Source: an uncultured Lachnospiraceae bacterium
Lineage (GTDB): Bacteria > Bacillota > Clostridia > Lachnospirales > Lachnospiraceae
Length of the DNA: 64,000 bases
Reading direction: 5' to 3'
Assembly (NCBI GenBank): GCA_947564735.1
Contig: CANOEC010000012.1
Location: 38,860-102,859, forward strand
Shown here: piece after piece, positions 16,885-26,500 of the stretch
How the letters are laid out: each line of letters begins with the position of its first letter
How positions within the stretch are numbered: position 1 is the first letter of the stretch
Position numbers and translations under genes: made by a program
Notes under the pieces: generated by a model
The model's database searches: none
The model's input: only the letters and a program-made list of their open reading frames with translations
What the model was told of the DNA's origin: nothing

Positions 16885-18261
16885 TCAGATAAAATCAATC
16901 GCATCCTGCACGGTCTTTACACCGATTAACTTCATGCCCTCTACCGGTTTCATCTGCCGCATACAGGCGTCCGGAAGAATACATGTCTCAAATCCCAGCT
17001 TTGCCGCCTCCGATACGCGCTGCTGTGCCATGGAAACACCGCGCACTTCACCGCTCAATCCAATTTCACCGAACGCAAGCATTTTATCGTCAATGACCCG
17101 GTTCTTAAATCCGGATACAATCGCCATTGCAATGCCTAAGTCAATCGCCGGTTCCACAATCCGCATGCCTCCCGTCAGATTCACATAGGCGTCGCAGTCA
17201 GACATCTGCACACCCAGCCTTTTTTCCAAAACCGCCATCAACAGATTTACTCTGTTAAAATCCGTGCCAATCGCCTGTCTTCTCGGAATACCAAAGTTAC
17301 TATGACACACGAGCGCCTGAATCTCAAGGAGCATCGGTCTTGTCCCCTCCATGGAACAGGATACAATCGAACCGCTTGCCCCTTCCGGTCTGCCGTTTAG
17401 CATAAACTCGGACGGATTCTTCACTTCTACCAAGCCTTCCTCCTTCATCTCGAAGACGCCGATTTCGTTCGTGGAGCCAAAGCGGTTTTTTACTCCTCTG
17501 AGAATACGGTAGGAGGCATGTCGGTCGCCTTCAAAATACAATACCGTATCCACCATATGCTCTAATACTCTCGGTCCGGCAACAGTGCCCTCTTTCGTCA
17601 CATGTCCCACAATAAAAATGGATACATTCAGTCCTTTTGCAATCTGTAAAAGGATATTCGTGGATTCCCTTACCTGCGATACGCTTCCCGGCGCGGCGGA
17701 TATCTCTTCGTCATACATCGTCTGGATGGAATCTATAATTGTGATATCCGGCATCACACTGCGTATCGTATCCTCCACAATTTGCAGACTGGTCTCACAT
17801 AACAGCAACAGGTTGTCGGTAAACTCCCCCAGCCGGTTTGCCCTGAGTTTAATCTGGCGCAGGGACTCCTCTCCGGAAATATATAAAACCTTGCGCCCGT
17901 CCGCTGCCATATGACGGCACACCTGCAGAAGCAGCGTAGATTTTCCTATACCCGGATCGCCGCCCACCAACGTCAAAGAGCCGGGCACGATACCGCCGCC
18001 CAGCACTCTGTCCAATTCCGCCATATGCGTCTGCATACGCATTTCTTCCTGTATACTCACTTCTGACAGACTAGAAGGCTTCACGGTGCCGCGCTCGCGT
18101 ACACTTTTGCCTGTACTATGTTTCCCTGATACCGACACGGAAACCTTCTCCTCCACCATGCTGTTCCACTCTTTACAACCGGGACACTGCCCCATCCACT
18201 TTGCAGATTCATATCCACAGTTCTGGCAATAAAATACCGTCCCGGTTTTCGTCTTAGCCAT
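16885..18261 (-). CDS. radA: DNA repair protein RadA
   Basis: A 458-residue RecA-like helicase that helps branch migration during recombination repair. It has an N-terminal C4 zinc finger (CQNCGYESAKWMGQCPGC), Walker A GGDPGIGKST, the RadA-specific KNRFGS motif and a C-terminal Lon-like domain. The ATG at 18261 overlaps the upstream gene by 8 bp (ATGGCTAA) and matches the usual MAKTK start; a frame reaching 18294 gives an unlikely basic extension. It is the last gene of the clpC cluster. Confidence 0.97.
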   Translation of the reverse strand: MAKTKTGTVFYCQNCGYESAKWMGQCPGCKEWNSMVEEKVSVSVSGKHSTGKSVRERGTVKPSSLSEVSIQEEMRMQTHMAELDRVLGGGIVPGSLTLVGGDPGIGKSTLLLQVCRHMAADGRKVLYISGEESLRQIKLRANRLGEFTDNLLLLCETSLQIVEDTIRSVMPDITIIDSIQTMYDEEISAAPGSVSQVRESTNILLQIAKGLNVSIFIVGHVTKEGTVAGPRVLEHMVDTVLYFEGDRHASYRILRGVKNRFGSTNEIGVFEMKEEGLVEVKNPSEFMLNGRPEGASGSIVSCSMEGTRPMLLEIQALVCHSNFGIPRRQAIGTDFNRVNLLMAVLEKRLGVQMSDCDAYVNLTGGMRIVEPAIDLGIAMAIVSGFKNRVIDDKMLAFGEIGLSGEVRGVSMAQQRVSEAAKLGFETCILPDACMRQMKPVEGMKLIGVKTVQDAIDFI

Positions 18262-18670
18262 TCTTGCCAATCTTAACCGCAATTTCCCCGGCATTTGCCA
18301 GCTCGATGCTGATACTCAGTTTGCCGCTTAAATTTGTCTTCATTGTGCCAATATTTACATTATCTACAACTACACTGTACTCCGTATCTTCTTCGAGCCC
18401 TACTGTAATCTGTGCGTCTTCATCCGCTTCCACCGTAAAGGTAACCCCTGTTTCCGTCTCGTTGAAATCAAGCACGCTTGTACCGGGCTGTGACTCGTAC
18501 GCAAACATACCGTTCTTCTCCAATTTCGTCAGTTCCTTGTAAGTCTTAACCTTATACAAGTCTCCGCCATGCTCATAATTTTCGACTTTCGCCTTGGCAG
18601 CCAGCTTATAATTGCCAAAACTGATGGTACCGTTTTCCTCTGTCCGCACTAATTCTTCTACAACAGCCAT
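18254..18670 (-). CDS. Hypothetical 138-residue beta-rich protein in the clpC-radA cluster
   Basis: Starts MAVVEELVRTEENGTISFGNY after an AGGAGGAGAAC ribosome site. It is acidic and rich in alternating beta-type patterns, with no signal peptide, no membrane helix and no cysteine. It lies between clpC and radA and overlaps radA by 8 bp, so its dose is tied to both. I recognise no catalytic motif. The end (SIELANAGEIAVKIGKNG) suggests a closing beta sandwich. The function is unknown; a role in protein quality control or repair would be guilt by association only. Confidence 0.8.
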   Translation of the reverse strand: MAVVEELVRTEENGTISFGNYKLAAKAKVENYEHGGDLYKVKTYKELTKLEKNGMFAYESQPGTSVLDFNETETGVTFTVEADEDAQITVGLEEDTEYSVVVDNVNIGTMKTNLSGKLSISIELANAGEIAVKIGKNG

Positions 18671-18693
18671 GATGTTCTCCTCCTAAGTCTTTG

Positions 18694-21147
18694 TTATTGT
18701 TTATCATCGTGTACTGTAAATATAATTTTTTTATTCCTAAGTCCCGCCGATACGGTATCGCCTCTCTTAATATTCCCGAGAAGTATCTCCTCCGCCAGCG
18801 CATCCTCGATTTCCGACTGGATTGCCCTCTTCATGGGTCTTGCACCCATCTTGGCATCCATGTGTTTCTCAATTAGCCATTCTTTCACCGACGCAGAAAT
18901 CGTTAACTCTATCTCCATCTGCTCTTTGCACCGCTTGGTCAGATTCTTGGATAAGAGTGTGATAATCCGCTTCATATCTTCTTTGTTGAGCGGATGGAAT
19001 ACCATAATTTCATCAATCCGGTTGATAAATTCCGGTTTAAAAAGCCGCTTTACCTCTTCCATCACGCCGGACTTCATCTTGTCGTAATTCTGCTCTTCGG
19101 TCATTTGTGTCCCAAAACCTAAGTTTTTCGGGTCAATGATTCTCTGCGCCCCTGCATTTGACGTCATAATCAGTATCGTATTCTTGAAGCTGACCTTCCT
19201 GCCCTTTGAATCCGTGATATGCCCATCATCAAGCACCTGCAGAAGAATGTTAAACACGTCGGGATGCGCTTTTTCAATCTCATCAAAAAGTACCACAGAA
19301 TACGGATTCCTGCGCACCTTCTCCGATAATTGTCCGCCCTCTTCAAACCCCACATACCCCGGCGGTGAACCTATCATCTTAGACACCGAATGCCCTTCCA
19401 TGTACTCTGACATGTCTACACGAATCAGCGCATTCTCTGAACCAAACATGGCTTCCGCCAAGGCTTTGCTAAGCTCCGTCTTGCCGACGCCGGTAGGTCC
19501 AAGGAATAAGAACGATCCGATCGGGCGATTTGGATCCTGCAGTCCGACCCTGCCTCTTCTCATCGCCTTAGAAACCGCCGAGACAGCTTCCTCCTGCCCG
19601 ATAACACGCTTATGCAGAATCGACTCCAGCTTTAACAGCCGCTCGCTCTCTTTCTCCGCCAGTTTCTTGACCGGAATCTTTGTCCAGAGCGCAACTACTT
19701 CCGCAATCTCGTTTTCGCCGACCACATAGGTACGTTTCTCTTCCTCTTTTTCCATGCGCTTGATGATACGGTCGTACTTCTTGATACAATCATTCTGCTT
19801 TTTCTTTAACTCCGCCGCCTGCGTAAATGCCTCCATGCGGATGGAGCGCTCTATCTGTAAATCTATCTTCTTAATTTCTTCCGATAACTCTTTCAGTTTA
19901 TCCGGCTGTGCCGTCACATTCAGCCGTACCGCAGCCGCAGCCTCATCAATCAGATCGATTGCTTTATCCGGAAGATTTCTGTCATTGATATACCTGTCGG
20001 AAAGCGCCACCGCCGCACTGATCGCCTCATCCGTAATCGTGACGCGATGATGCTCCTCATATTTGTGCGCAATGCCGTGAAGAATGTTCTCCGCTTCTTC
20101 CACCGTCGGTTCCTCCACCGTCACGGGCTGGAAGCGCCTCTCAAGCGCTGCGTCCTTCTCCACGTATTTGCGGTATTCTGCAATCGTCGTAGCGCCGATT
20201 AACTGTATCTCGCCTCTTGCCAGCGATGGCTTTAAGATATTGGATGCATCAATCGCACCCTCCGCGCCGCCCGCACCGATAATGGTATGCAGCTCATCCA
20301 GAAAAAGCACGATATTGCCGTCTTCGATGACTTCGCGGATGACCTTTTTAATTCTCTCCTCAAACTCACCCCGATATTTGCTTCCCGCAACCATACCGGA
20401 CAAATCCAAGGTCATCACTCGCTTGTTCTGTACGGTAAAAGGAACATCGCCTGTGACAATCCGGGACGCAAGACCTTCCACGACAGCTGTCTTTCCCACG
20501 CCCGGTTCTCCAATCAGACATGGATTGTTCTTCGTTCTACGGCTCAGAATCTGGATGACTCTCGTAATCTCCTCTTCCCTGCCGATTACCGGATCCAGTC
20601 TGCCCTCCCGCGCAAGCGCCGTCAAATCACGGCTGAACTGCTCCAGCGTAGAAGTCCCGCTCTTTTTCCTTCCCTGCTTCTTCCCCAGATCTTCTTTGTA
20701 GAGCGCACCGTCCTCGCCCATCGCCACCAGAACATCCACATACAACTTCTGGACGGAGATTCCCATCGTGTTAAGTAGTCTGACCGCCACATTTTCACCT
20801 TCTTTTAAAAGTGCCAGCAGAATGTGTTCCGTACCAGTCTTATCGCTGTGAAAACGCTCTGCCTGTCTGTGCGCTTCCTCTAAAATACTCTGTGCACGCG
20901 GCGAATAGCCATCCCTTTCCGCGATTAACACCGAACTGTCCGGTGCAATCAAATCCTTAATCATTTCCTTTAATTGTACAACGTCCACACCGTTGTTTTG
21001 CAAAACCGTGGCTGCAACCCCTGTATTCTCCCGAAGAAGACCGAGCAGGATATGCTCGCTTCCCACATAACTCTGTCTTAAGCTTCTGGCTGCTCTTTCC
21101 GCCAGCATCAATGCTGCTTTTGCCTTGTCCGTAAATTGTGGCTGCAT
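18694..21147 (-). CDS. clpC: ATP-dependent Clp protease ATP-binding subunit ClpC
   Basis: An 817-residue Hsp100 unfoldase that feeds proteins to ClpP. Two N-terminal Clp repeats (about 1-145) are followed by AAA-1 with Walker A GEPGVGKTAVVEG and LFLDELHT, the coiled middle domain (about 400-470) that marks ClpC, then AAA-2 with GPTGVGKTELSKAL and VLFDEIEKAHPDVFN. The true ATG at 21147 overlaps the GntR stop by one base (TGATG). The ctsR-mcsA-mcsB genes of Bacillus are absent here; a GntR regulator takes the upstream place. Confidence 0.97.
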   Translation of the reverse strand: MQPQFTDKAKAALMLAERAARSLRQSYVGSEHILLGLLRENTGVAATVLQNNGVDVVQLKEMIKDLIAPDSSVLIAERDGYSPRAQSILEEAHRQAERFHSDKTGTEHILLALLKEGENVAVRLLNTMGISVQKLYVDVLVAMGEDGALYKEDLGKKQGRKKSGTSTLEQFSRDLTALAREGRLDPVIGREEEITRVIQILSRRTKNNPCLIGEPGVGKTAVVEGLASRIVTGDVPFTVQNKRVMTLDLSGMVAGSKYRGEFEERIKKVIREVIEDGNIVLFLDELHTIIGAGGAEGAIDASNILKPSLARGEIQLIGATTIAEYRKYVEKDAALERRFQPVTVEEPTVEEAENILHGIAHKYEEHHRVTITDEAISAAVALSDRYINDRNLPDKAIDLIDEAAAAVRLNVTAQPDKLKELSEEIKKIDLQIERSIRMEAFTQAAELKKKQNDCIKKYDRIIKRMEKEEEKRTYVVGENEIAEVVALWTKIPVKKLAEKESERLLKLESILHKRVIGQEEAVSAVSKAMRRGRVGLQDPNRPIGSFLFLGPTGVGKTELSKALAEAMFGSENALIRVDMSEYMEGHSVSKMIGSPPGYVGFEEGGQLSEKVRRNPYSVVLFDEIEKAHPDVFNILLQVLDDGHITDSKGRKVSFKNTILIMTSNAGAQRIIDPKNLGFGTQMTEEQNYDKMKSGVMEEVKRLFKPEFINRIDEIMVFHPLNKEDMKRIITLLSKNLTKRCKEQMEIELTISASVKEWLIEKHMDAKMGARPMKRAIQSEIEDALAEEILLGNIKRGDTVSAGLRNKKIIFTVHDDKQ

Positions 21148-21530
21148 CAATAATCCATTCCTTTCTCATAATCTTCATAGATTTCATCTATAAGAGCATG
21201 CACTTCTTCTCTGGAAATATTCTTACAGCTTGCCTTCGCCAATGTCACCTGTAATTCCCCGCGCACCTGCTCAAGCGCCTGTATCCTGTCCACATCCAAA
21301 GCAATGACGGCGCCCCTCCTGCGATCCACCTTGACATATCCTTCCTGCTTCAAAACGGTGTATGCCTTGTTGACCGTGTGCATATTAATACCAATTGTTT
21401 CCGCCAGCTGTCTGACGGACGGAAGCATATCGCCCTCCTGAAACCGGGAGGTGGCAATGCCAAGAATAATCTGATTCCTTAGCTGCATATAGATTGCTTC
21501 GTCACTGTTAAAATCTATCTCTATGAACAT
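21147..21530 (-). CDS. GntR-family (YtrA-type) transcriptional regulator
   Basis: A 127-residue protein with an N-terminal winged helix (residues about 10-75, with MLPSVRQLAETIGINMHTVNKAY) and only a short helical tail, the YtrA subgroup that lacks a ligand domain. It is coupled to clpC by a one-base overlap, so it probably controls this operon, replacing CtsR. The start is 7 bp after the stop of the SH3 protein gene. No operator could be located with confidence. Confidence 0.88.
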   Translation of the reverse strand: MFIEIDFNSDEAIYMQLRNQIILGIATSRFQEGDMLPSVRQLAETIGINMHTVNKAYTVLKQEGYVKVDRRRGAVIALDVDRIQALEQVRGELQVTLAKASCKNISREEVHALIDEIYEDYEKGMDY

Positions 21531-21536
21531 ATCTTA

Positions 21537-22946
21537 TCACTTCTTCTCGTCCATATTTAAAAACTCAAACTCAAATTCATCATCATCCAACAGAAAGTTT
21601 TTTGACTTGCGCTTCGCCGCCGCTGCGCTCGCCTTCTGTCTCTCCGCCTCTTCTTCCTCCATTCGGCGTCTGCGCTTTGCCGGCGTTTCCTCTTCCTCCT
21701 CACGGCGTCTGCGCCTTGCCGGAACTTCTTCCTCCTCGCGGCGTCTGCGCCTTACCGGAGCCTCTTCTTCCTCCTCACGGCGTCTGCGTCTTACCGGAGC
21801 TTCTTCTTCCTCCTCACGGCGTCTGCGCCTTGCCGGAGCTTCTTCTTCCTCCTCGCGGCGTCTGCGCCTTACCGGAGCTTCCTCCTCTTCCTCTTCTTCC
21901 TCATCCTCGTCTTCGTCATCCTCATAATCTGCATAGTATGCATCACGAAGCTTGACTGCCATAATAATTACCGCTATAATGAGCGCCACCGCCAGAACAA
22001 TCAGCACAACGATAACAATCCGCTGCTTGACCAACGTCTTGGCATCCTCAGATGCCTCCCCACTCTGACCATTTGCCATTTCCAGAAGCTGGCTGAGCTT
22101 ATGTTCATAAGAAAATTCACCGCCCGCCGTGTTATCAATCAGATACCATTCGCCTTCCGCATCTTTATAGACAAGCTCATAATCGTTATTGACGGGAACT
22201 TCCGGTTCCACAGGCACTTCCGGCTCCACAGGCACTTCCGGCTCTGCCGGCGGAGGAAGCATCTCCCCCAACGTCAACAGGTCAGAACGGATAAATCCCG
22301 TTTTTTCTGCGCCGTCCGCCCCTGTAAAGGATACGAAATACCATGTTTTTCCGTCACTGCCGCCCGACTGTCCGCTCACAATAACCTGCGTACCCTCGTT
22401 CAGCTTTGCCACGGCATCGGAATCCTTGGACGGTGTTGATCTGACATTGGAATTTACGGTTAATGCCGCATACTGCGCATCCATCGCCGTCTCTGCAGAA
22501 ACAGCCGCTCCCGTTCCACCGCCTGCCGCTTCCGTTCCACCGGCATCCGGCTGGACAGTCTCGCTTTGTCCGGCATCACTGGAAGTATCCGGTACGCTCG
22601 CCGTGGTCTGGAGAATCTCACCATCATTGTTCTTCTCAACCAAATCCGCCCGGATGTAACCTGTCGTATTTGAATCAATGTACACCTCATACCACGCTAC
22701 TCCGGCAGCATCCGTCACCTGACTCTTAATCGTGACCGTCTTCCCCTGTGATGTACTTCCTACCACTTCGCTGGCGGTGTCTGTCGATTGACGTATTTTA
22801 GCCGACCCGACCGTAACTTTGCCAGTGGCATCCGCCAGACTTACAAAGGACCCGCACCAAAGCATGGATACGATGCTGACCGCCGTTGCCGTTTTCATCA
22901 GGAAACGCTTCCCTGCCGTTGCCGTGTGTCTGTTCTTCTGTACCAT
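21537..22946 (-). CDS. Secreted/membrane-anchored SH3-domain protein with charged repeats
   Basis: A 469-residue protein. It has a signal sequence (residues about 15-38), two bacterial SH3 domains (about 40-105, containing KIRQSTD, and about 160-225, containing SNVRSTPSKD), a proline-glutamate linker with repeated PVEPEV, a C-terminal transmembrane helix (about 315-340) and a cytoplasmic tail of six 13-residue EEEEEAPVRRRRR repeats. The outer SH3 domains probably bind peptidoglycan. The start at 22946 has an AAGGGAG ribosome site; a frame reaches 23141 but would run into the preceding gene. Confidence 0.82.
   Translation of the reverse strand: MVQKNRHTATAGKRFLMKTATAVSIVSMLWCGSFVSLADATGKVTVGSAKIRQSTDTASEVVGSTSQGKTVTIKSQVTDAAGVAWYEVYIDSNTTGYIRADLVEKNNDGEILQTTASVPDTSSDAGQSETVQPDAGGTEAAGGGTGAAVSAETAMDAQYAALTVNSNVRSTPSKDSDAVAKLNEGTQVIVSGQSGGSDGKTWYFVSFTGADGAEKTGFIRSDLLTLGEMLPPPAEPEVPVEPEVPVEPEVPVNNDYELVYKDAEGEWYLIDNTAGGEFSYEHKLSQLLEMANGQSGEASEDAKTLVKQRIVIVVLIVLAVALIIAVIIMAVKLRDAYYADYEDDEDEDEEEEEEEEAPVRRRRREEEEEAPARRRRREEEEEAPVRRRRREEEEEAPVRRRRREEEEVPARRRRREEEEETPAKRRRRMEEEEAERQKASAAAAKRKSKNFLLDDDEFEFEFLNMDEKK
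21651..21887. repeat. 39-bp coding tandem repeat
   Basis: About six copies of a 39-base unit encode alternating acidic and arginine blocks in the tail of the SH3 protein. Copies differ mainly at third positions and in APV/APA/VPA/TPA variants. Such arrays change length by slippage. Confidence 0.85.
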
Positions 22947-22965
22947 ATTTTTTCTCCCTTGTTTA

Positions 22966-23454
22966 TTAACGTTCTCTTGTAAAACGTTTTGACCCTTCTT
23001 CTCCGATGGGTCTTTCCGTCCCAAAACCGGACAGGTTGATATTTCTTGCCGCCCTTGCCCGCTCTTCGATATCTCTGTGGTAAGCATTCTCACATTTCGA
23101 GCAATATCTGCCCGAACGAATCTGTCTGCCGCAAATTTCACAGGTCAGGAACGCATTGGAGTTTGGCGCAATCTCCAGACGTTCTTCCTTAAGCATATCC
23201 CTGATAGATTTCTGGGTCACACCCGTTGCCTCGGAAACCTGCGCAGTTGTGGCGCCCGGATGTTTCTCGATGTAATTGCGCGCCCTGCCATAATCATCAT
23301 AATCCAGATGTCCGCAATCTTCACATTTATACTCGCCGACGCCTTTGAAAATCATAATACCGCCACATTCGGCGCATATCGTCGGTATGTTATAATTACC
23401 AAAATCCATCAATCCTTTCTTAAGATTTGCTGTCTTTTCTTCCCTGCTGCTCAT
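22966..23454 (-). CDS. Zinc-ribbon and helix-turn-helix protein, YvyF-like
   Basis: A 162-residue protein. Residues about 27-48 form a CxxC...CxxC zinc ribbon (CAECGG, CEDCG), a central helix-turn-helix follows (TTAQVSEATGVTQKSIRDML), and a second ribbon lies at about 104-123 (CEICG, CSKC). This order resembles the YvyF/FlgM-operon protein of Bacillus, but no flagellar gene is near. It is 20 bp upstream of the SH3 gene and probably heads the clpC cluster transcript. A regulatory role is an inference. Confidence 0.8.
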   Translation of the reverse strand: MSSREEKTANLKKGLMDFGNYNIPTICAECGGIMIFKGVGEYKCEDCGHLDYDDYGRARNYIEKHPGATTAQVSEATGVTQKSIRDMLKEERLEIAPNSNAFLTCEICGRQIRSGRYCSKCENAYHRDIEERARAARNINLSGFGTERPIGEEGSKRFTRER

Positions 23455-23511
23455 CGCAACTGCCCCCTTCTACGGTACTGACCATTCCGTTTATTTTATA
23501 TTCCCTTTATT

Positions 23512-24783
23512 TTATATTTCATCTATTGCCTTGCCGATATCGTTTCTCATATATTTGTTGGCAAATGCCACCCACTCTGTTGCCCGGTACGCATTGGCTC
23601 TCGCTTCTTTCAAATCTGCGCCTTTCGCCGTAATGCCAAGAACCCTGCCGCCGTTCGTGACAATGCCCTGCTGTGTCTGTTTCGTTCCGGCATGGAAACA
23701 GTAATATCCTTCTTTGCCGTCGAATTGCTCCAATCCGCTAATCGGAAATCCCTTTTCATAAGACACCGGATATCCTTCGGAAGCCAGCACAACACAGACC
23801 GCCGCATTGTCTTCAAACTGTAAATCCACCTGCTCAAGCGTGCCGTCGATACATGCCTCAACCACTTCAATCATATCATTTTTCATGCGCGGAAGCACTA
23901 CCTGCGCTTCCGGATCCCCAAATCTCGCATTGTACTCCAGCACACGCGGACCATCCTGTGTTAACATCAGACCAAAAAAGATGACGCCTTTAAAGGGACG
24001 TCCCTCCGCCGCCATAGCATCCACCGTCGCCTGATAAATGTATTTATGACAAAACGCATCCACCTCTTCCGTGTAAAAAGGGCTCGGTGAGAAAGTACCC
24101 ATCCCGCCCGTATTTAATCCCTTATCACCGTCAAGCGCCCGCTTATGATCCTGCGCGGAAGACATGATGCGGATTGTTTTTCCGTCCACAAAAGAAAGCA
24201 CGGACACTTCGCGCCCCGTCATGAACTCCTCTATGACCATACGGTTGCCCGCCTCGCCAAACTTCTTATCTTCCATAATCGTTTTTACGCCTTCTTTTGC
24301 CTCCTCCAAAGTCTGGCAGATAAGCACGCCTTTGCCTAAAGCAAGCCCGTCAGCCTTGAGCACTACAGGCATCTTCGCGTGTTCCAGATAAGCAAGCGCC
24401 GCCCCTGCATCGTCAAAGTTCTCGTAAGCCGCCGTAGGAATATGATATTTCTTCATCAAATCTTTGGAAAATGCCTTGCTTCCTTCCAAGATTGCCGCAT
24501 TCTTCCTCGGTCCGAATACACGCAGCCCCGCAGCTTCCATCTCGTCTACCAGCCCTCCCACCAGAGGGTCGTCCATGCCGACAATCGTCAAGTCAATCTC
24601 CTGCTCCTTGGCAAAAGCCACAAGCTTATCAAATTCCATGGCGCCAATCGGTACGCACTCCGCAAGCTGTCCGATACCAGCATTTCCCGGCGCACAGTAT
24701 ATCTTATCCACTCTCGCGCTCTTTGCCACGCTCGCCGCAATGGCATGTTCCCTGCCACCGCTTCCTACTATCAGTACTTTCAT
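23512..24783 (-). CDS. purD: Phosphoribosylamine-glycine ligase
   Basis: 423 residues, an ATP-grasp enzyme that joins glycine to phosphoribosylamine (second step of purine synthesis). N-terminal GGREHAIAAS, ATP-grasp region with KADGLALGKGV, and NARFGDPEAQ near the C-terminal third. The ATG at 24783 fits the family start MKVLIVGSG; a GTG 15 bases upstream has its ribosome site too close. Last gene of the purE-M-N-D operon. Confidence 0.97.
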   Translation of the reverse strand: MKVLIVGSGGREHAIAASVAKSARVDKIYCAPGNAGIGQLAECVPIGAMEFDKLVAFAKEQEIDLTIVGMDDPLVGGLVDEMEAAGLRVFGPRKNAAILEGSKAFSKDLMKKYHIPTAAYENFDDAGAALAYLEHAKMPVVLKADGLALGKGVLICQTLEEAKEGVKTIMEDKKFGEAGNRMVIEEFMTGREVSVLSFVDGKTIRIMSSAQDHKRALDGDKGLNTGGMGTFSPSPFYTEEVDAFCHKYIYQATVDAMAAEGRPFKGVIFFGLMLTQDGPRVLEYNARFGDPEAQVVLPRMKNDMIEVVEACIDGTLEQVDLQFEDNAAVCVVLASEGYPVSYEKGFPISGLEQFDGKEGYYCFHAGTKQTQQGIVTNGGRVLGITAKGADLKEARANAYRATEWVAFANKYMRNDIGKAIDEI

Positions 24784-24812
24784 TAGAAAACCACTCACCT
24801 TTCCGATGCCGC

Positions 24813-25439
24813 CTACTCAGACACATGCACCTGTCCATTTTCCACCGTCACCTTGCCATTGGCAATCAAATTAAGGCTCCATGGAAGAATAATCCACTCC
24901 GCCTGTTCCATAACCCTCCGCTGCAGACTCTCAGCCGTATCGTCCTCCTGCACCGCTACCGTCTTCTGCATGATGATCGGTCCCGTATCCATGCCTTCAT
25001 CCACAAAGTGCACCGTGGCGCCGGTAACCTTCACACCTCTTGCAAGCGCCGCCTCATGTACCTTAATTCCGTAATATCCCGTGCCACAAAAAGCCGGAAT
25101 CAACGACGGATGTATATTGACAATCCGGTTCTCATACTGTCTGATTAACTGCGGCGGCACCGTCACAAGAAATCCTGCCAGCACAATTAAATCAGGATTT
25201 ACCGCATTCACTTCCCGGATAAATGCCTCGTTAAACGATTCTCTGTCATCATAGTCGCGGGGCGATACGCACACGGCCTCTATCCCCGCATTCTTCGCAC
25301 GTTCTAAGGCATACGCATTTTTGTTATTGCTGATGACGCGGACAAGCTGTATGTTTGTCACAGCCCCTTTCTCCACACCGTCAATCACCGCCTGCAGATT
25401 CGTACCGCCTCCGGACACACAAACCACTACTTTAAACAT
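24813..25439 (-). CDS. purN: Phosphoribosylglycinamide formyltransferase
   Basis: 208 residues. Transfers a formyl group from 10-formyl-tetrahydrofolate to GAR (third step). The catalytic Asn and His are in VNIHPSLIP, and the catalytic Asp in VDEGMDTGP. Follows purM by 15 bp in the same operon. Confidence 0.97.
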   Translation of the reverse strand: MFKVVVCVSGGGTNLQAVIDGVEKGAVTNIQLVRVISNNKNAYALERAKNAGIEAVCVSPRDYDDRESFNEAFIREVNAVNPDLIVLAGFLVTVPPQLIRQYENRIVNIHPSLIPAFCGTGYYGIKVHEAALARGVKVTGATVHFVDEGMDTGPIIMQKTVAVQEDDTAESLQRRVMEQAEWIILPWSLNLIANGKVTVENGQVHVSE

Positions 25440-25454
25440 TTTGCTGTCTCTCCT

Positions 25455-26480
25455 TTATTTTAATAGCACTTCCCTGCTGCCGGATACCACTTCACCCACG
25501 ATATACGCCTGCTCTCCTGCCGCCTCAAGCGCCTTAAGCGTCTTGTCCGCATCCGCTGCATCCACCGCCAGCACCATACCGAGTCCCATATTGTAGGTGT
25601 TGTACATCATCTTCTCTTCCAGACCCCCGGTTGCCTGTAACAGCTTAAATATCGGAAGCACCGGATAACTGTCCTTATGTACGACCGCACTCACACCCTC
25701 CGGAAGCATTCTGGGAATGTTTTCGTAAAATCCACCGCCGGTAATGTGGCTGCACCCTTTAATCGTAATGCCTGCATCCCGTACTGACTGCAGCGCTTTC
25801 ACATAAATTCTGGTGGGCGTAATCAGCGCCTCTCCCAGCGTCGTACCCAGTTCCTCATAATAGGTACTAAGACTCTCCTTCGTCATCTTAAACACCTTGC
25901 GCACAAGGGAAAATCCGTTGCTGTGCACGCCGGAAGAAGCAATACCAATCAGCGCATCACCCGCCTTGATATCCGCACCCGTAATCAGATTCTTCTCATC
26001 AACCACGCCCACGGCAAATCCGGCAAGGTCATATTCCTCCTCCGGCATCAGCCCCGGATGTTCCGCCGTCTCGCCGCCGATTAACGCCGCGCCTGCCTGT
26101 TTGCATCCTTCCGCAACACCGCTGACAATCGTCGCTATCTTCTCCGGATAGTTCTTGCCGCAGGCAATATAATCTAAGAAAAACAACGGCTCACCGCCCG
26201 CGCACACTACGTCATTGACGCACATCGCCACGCAGTCGATTCCTACCGTATCATGTTTATCCATCAAAAATGCCAGCTTAATCTTGGTGCCGACCCCGTC
26301 CGTGCCCGATAACAGCACCGGATTATCCATCTCCTTCATCTTTGCCATGGAAAATGCACCCGAAAAACCGCCTAATCCGCCCAGCACTTCCGGCCGCATC
26401 GTTTCTTTTACGTGCTTCTTCATCAATTCTACCGATTGATAACCGGCTTCTATATCGACACCCGCTGTCTTATAATCCAT
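25455..26480 (-). CDS. purM: Phosphoribosylformylglycinamidine cyclo-ligase
   Basis: 341 residues, AIR synthetase. Shows the family GFSGAF segment, [10 protein letters not shown], the glycine-rich [10 protein letters not shown] and the [14 protein letters not shown] motif. The start has a GGAGAGAGGAAAAC ribosome site and lies 20 bp after purE. Confidence 0.97.
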   Translation of the reverse strand: MDYKTAGVDIEAGYQSVELMKKHVKETMRPEVLGGLGGFSGAFSMAKMKEMDNPVLLSGTDGVGTKIKLAFLMDKHDTVGIDCVAMCVNDVVCAGGEPLFFLDYIACGKNYPEKIATIVSGVAEGCKQAGAALIGGETAEHPGLMPEEEYDLAGFAVGVVDEKNLITGADIKAGDALIGIASSGVHSNGFSLVRKVFKMTKESLSTYYEELGTTLGEALITPTRIYVKALQSVRDAGITIKGCSHITGGGFYENIPRMLPEGVSAVVHKDSYPVLPIFKLLQATGGLEEKMMYNTYNMGLGMVLAVDAADADKTLKALEAAGEQAYIVGEVVSGSREVLLK

Positions 26481-26500
26481 GTTTTCCTCTCTCCATTTCC

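Noticed and set aside
19136-20778. Long open frames opposite clpC (up to 205 codons)
   Set aside because: Antisense of a highly conserved gene, serine-rich shadow composition and no ribosome sites.
21523-21955. Serine/arginine-rich frame opposite the charged repeats
   Set aside because: A direct result of the repeated Glu/Arg codons on the other strand.
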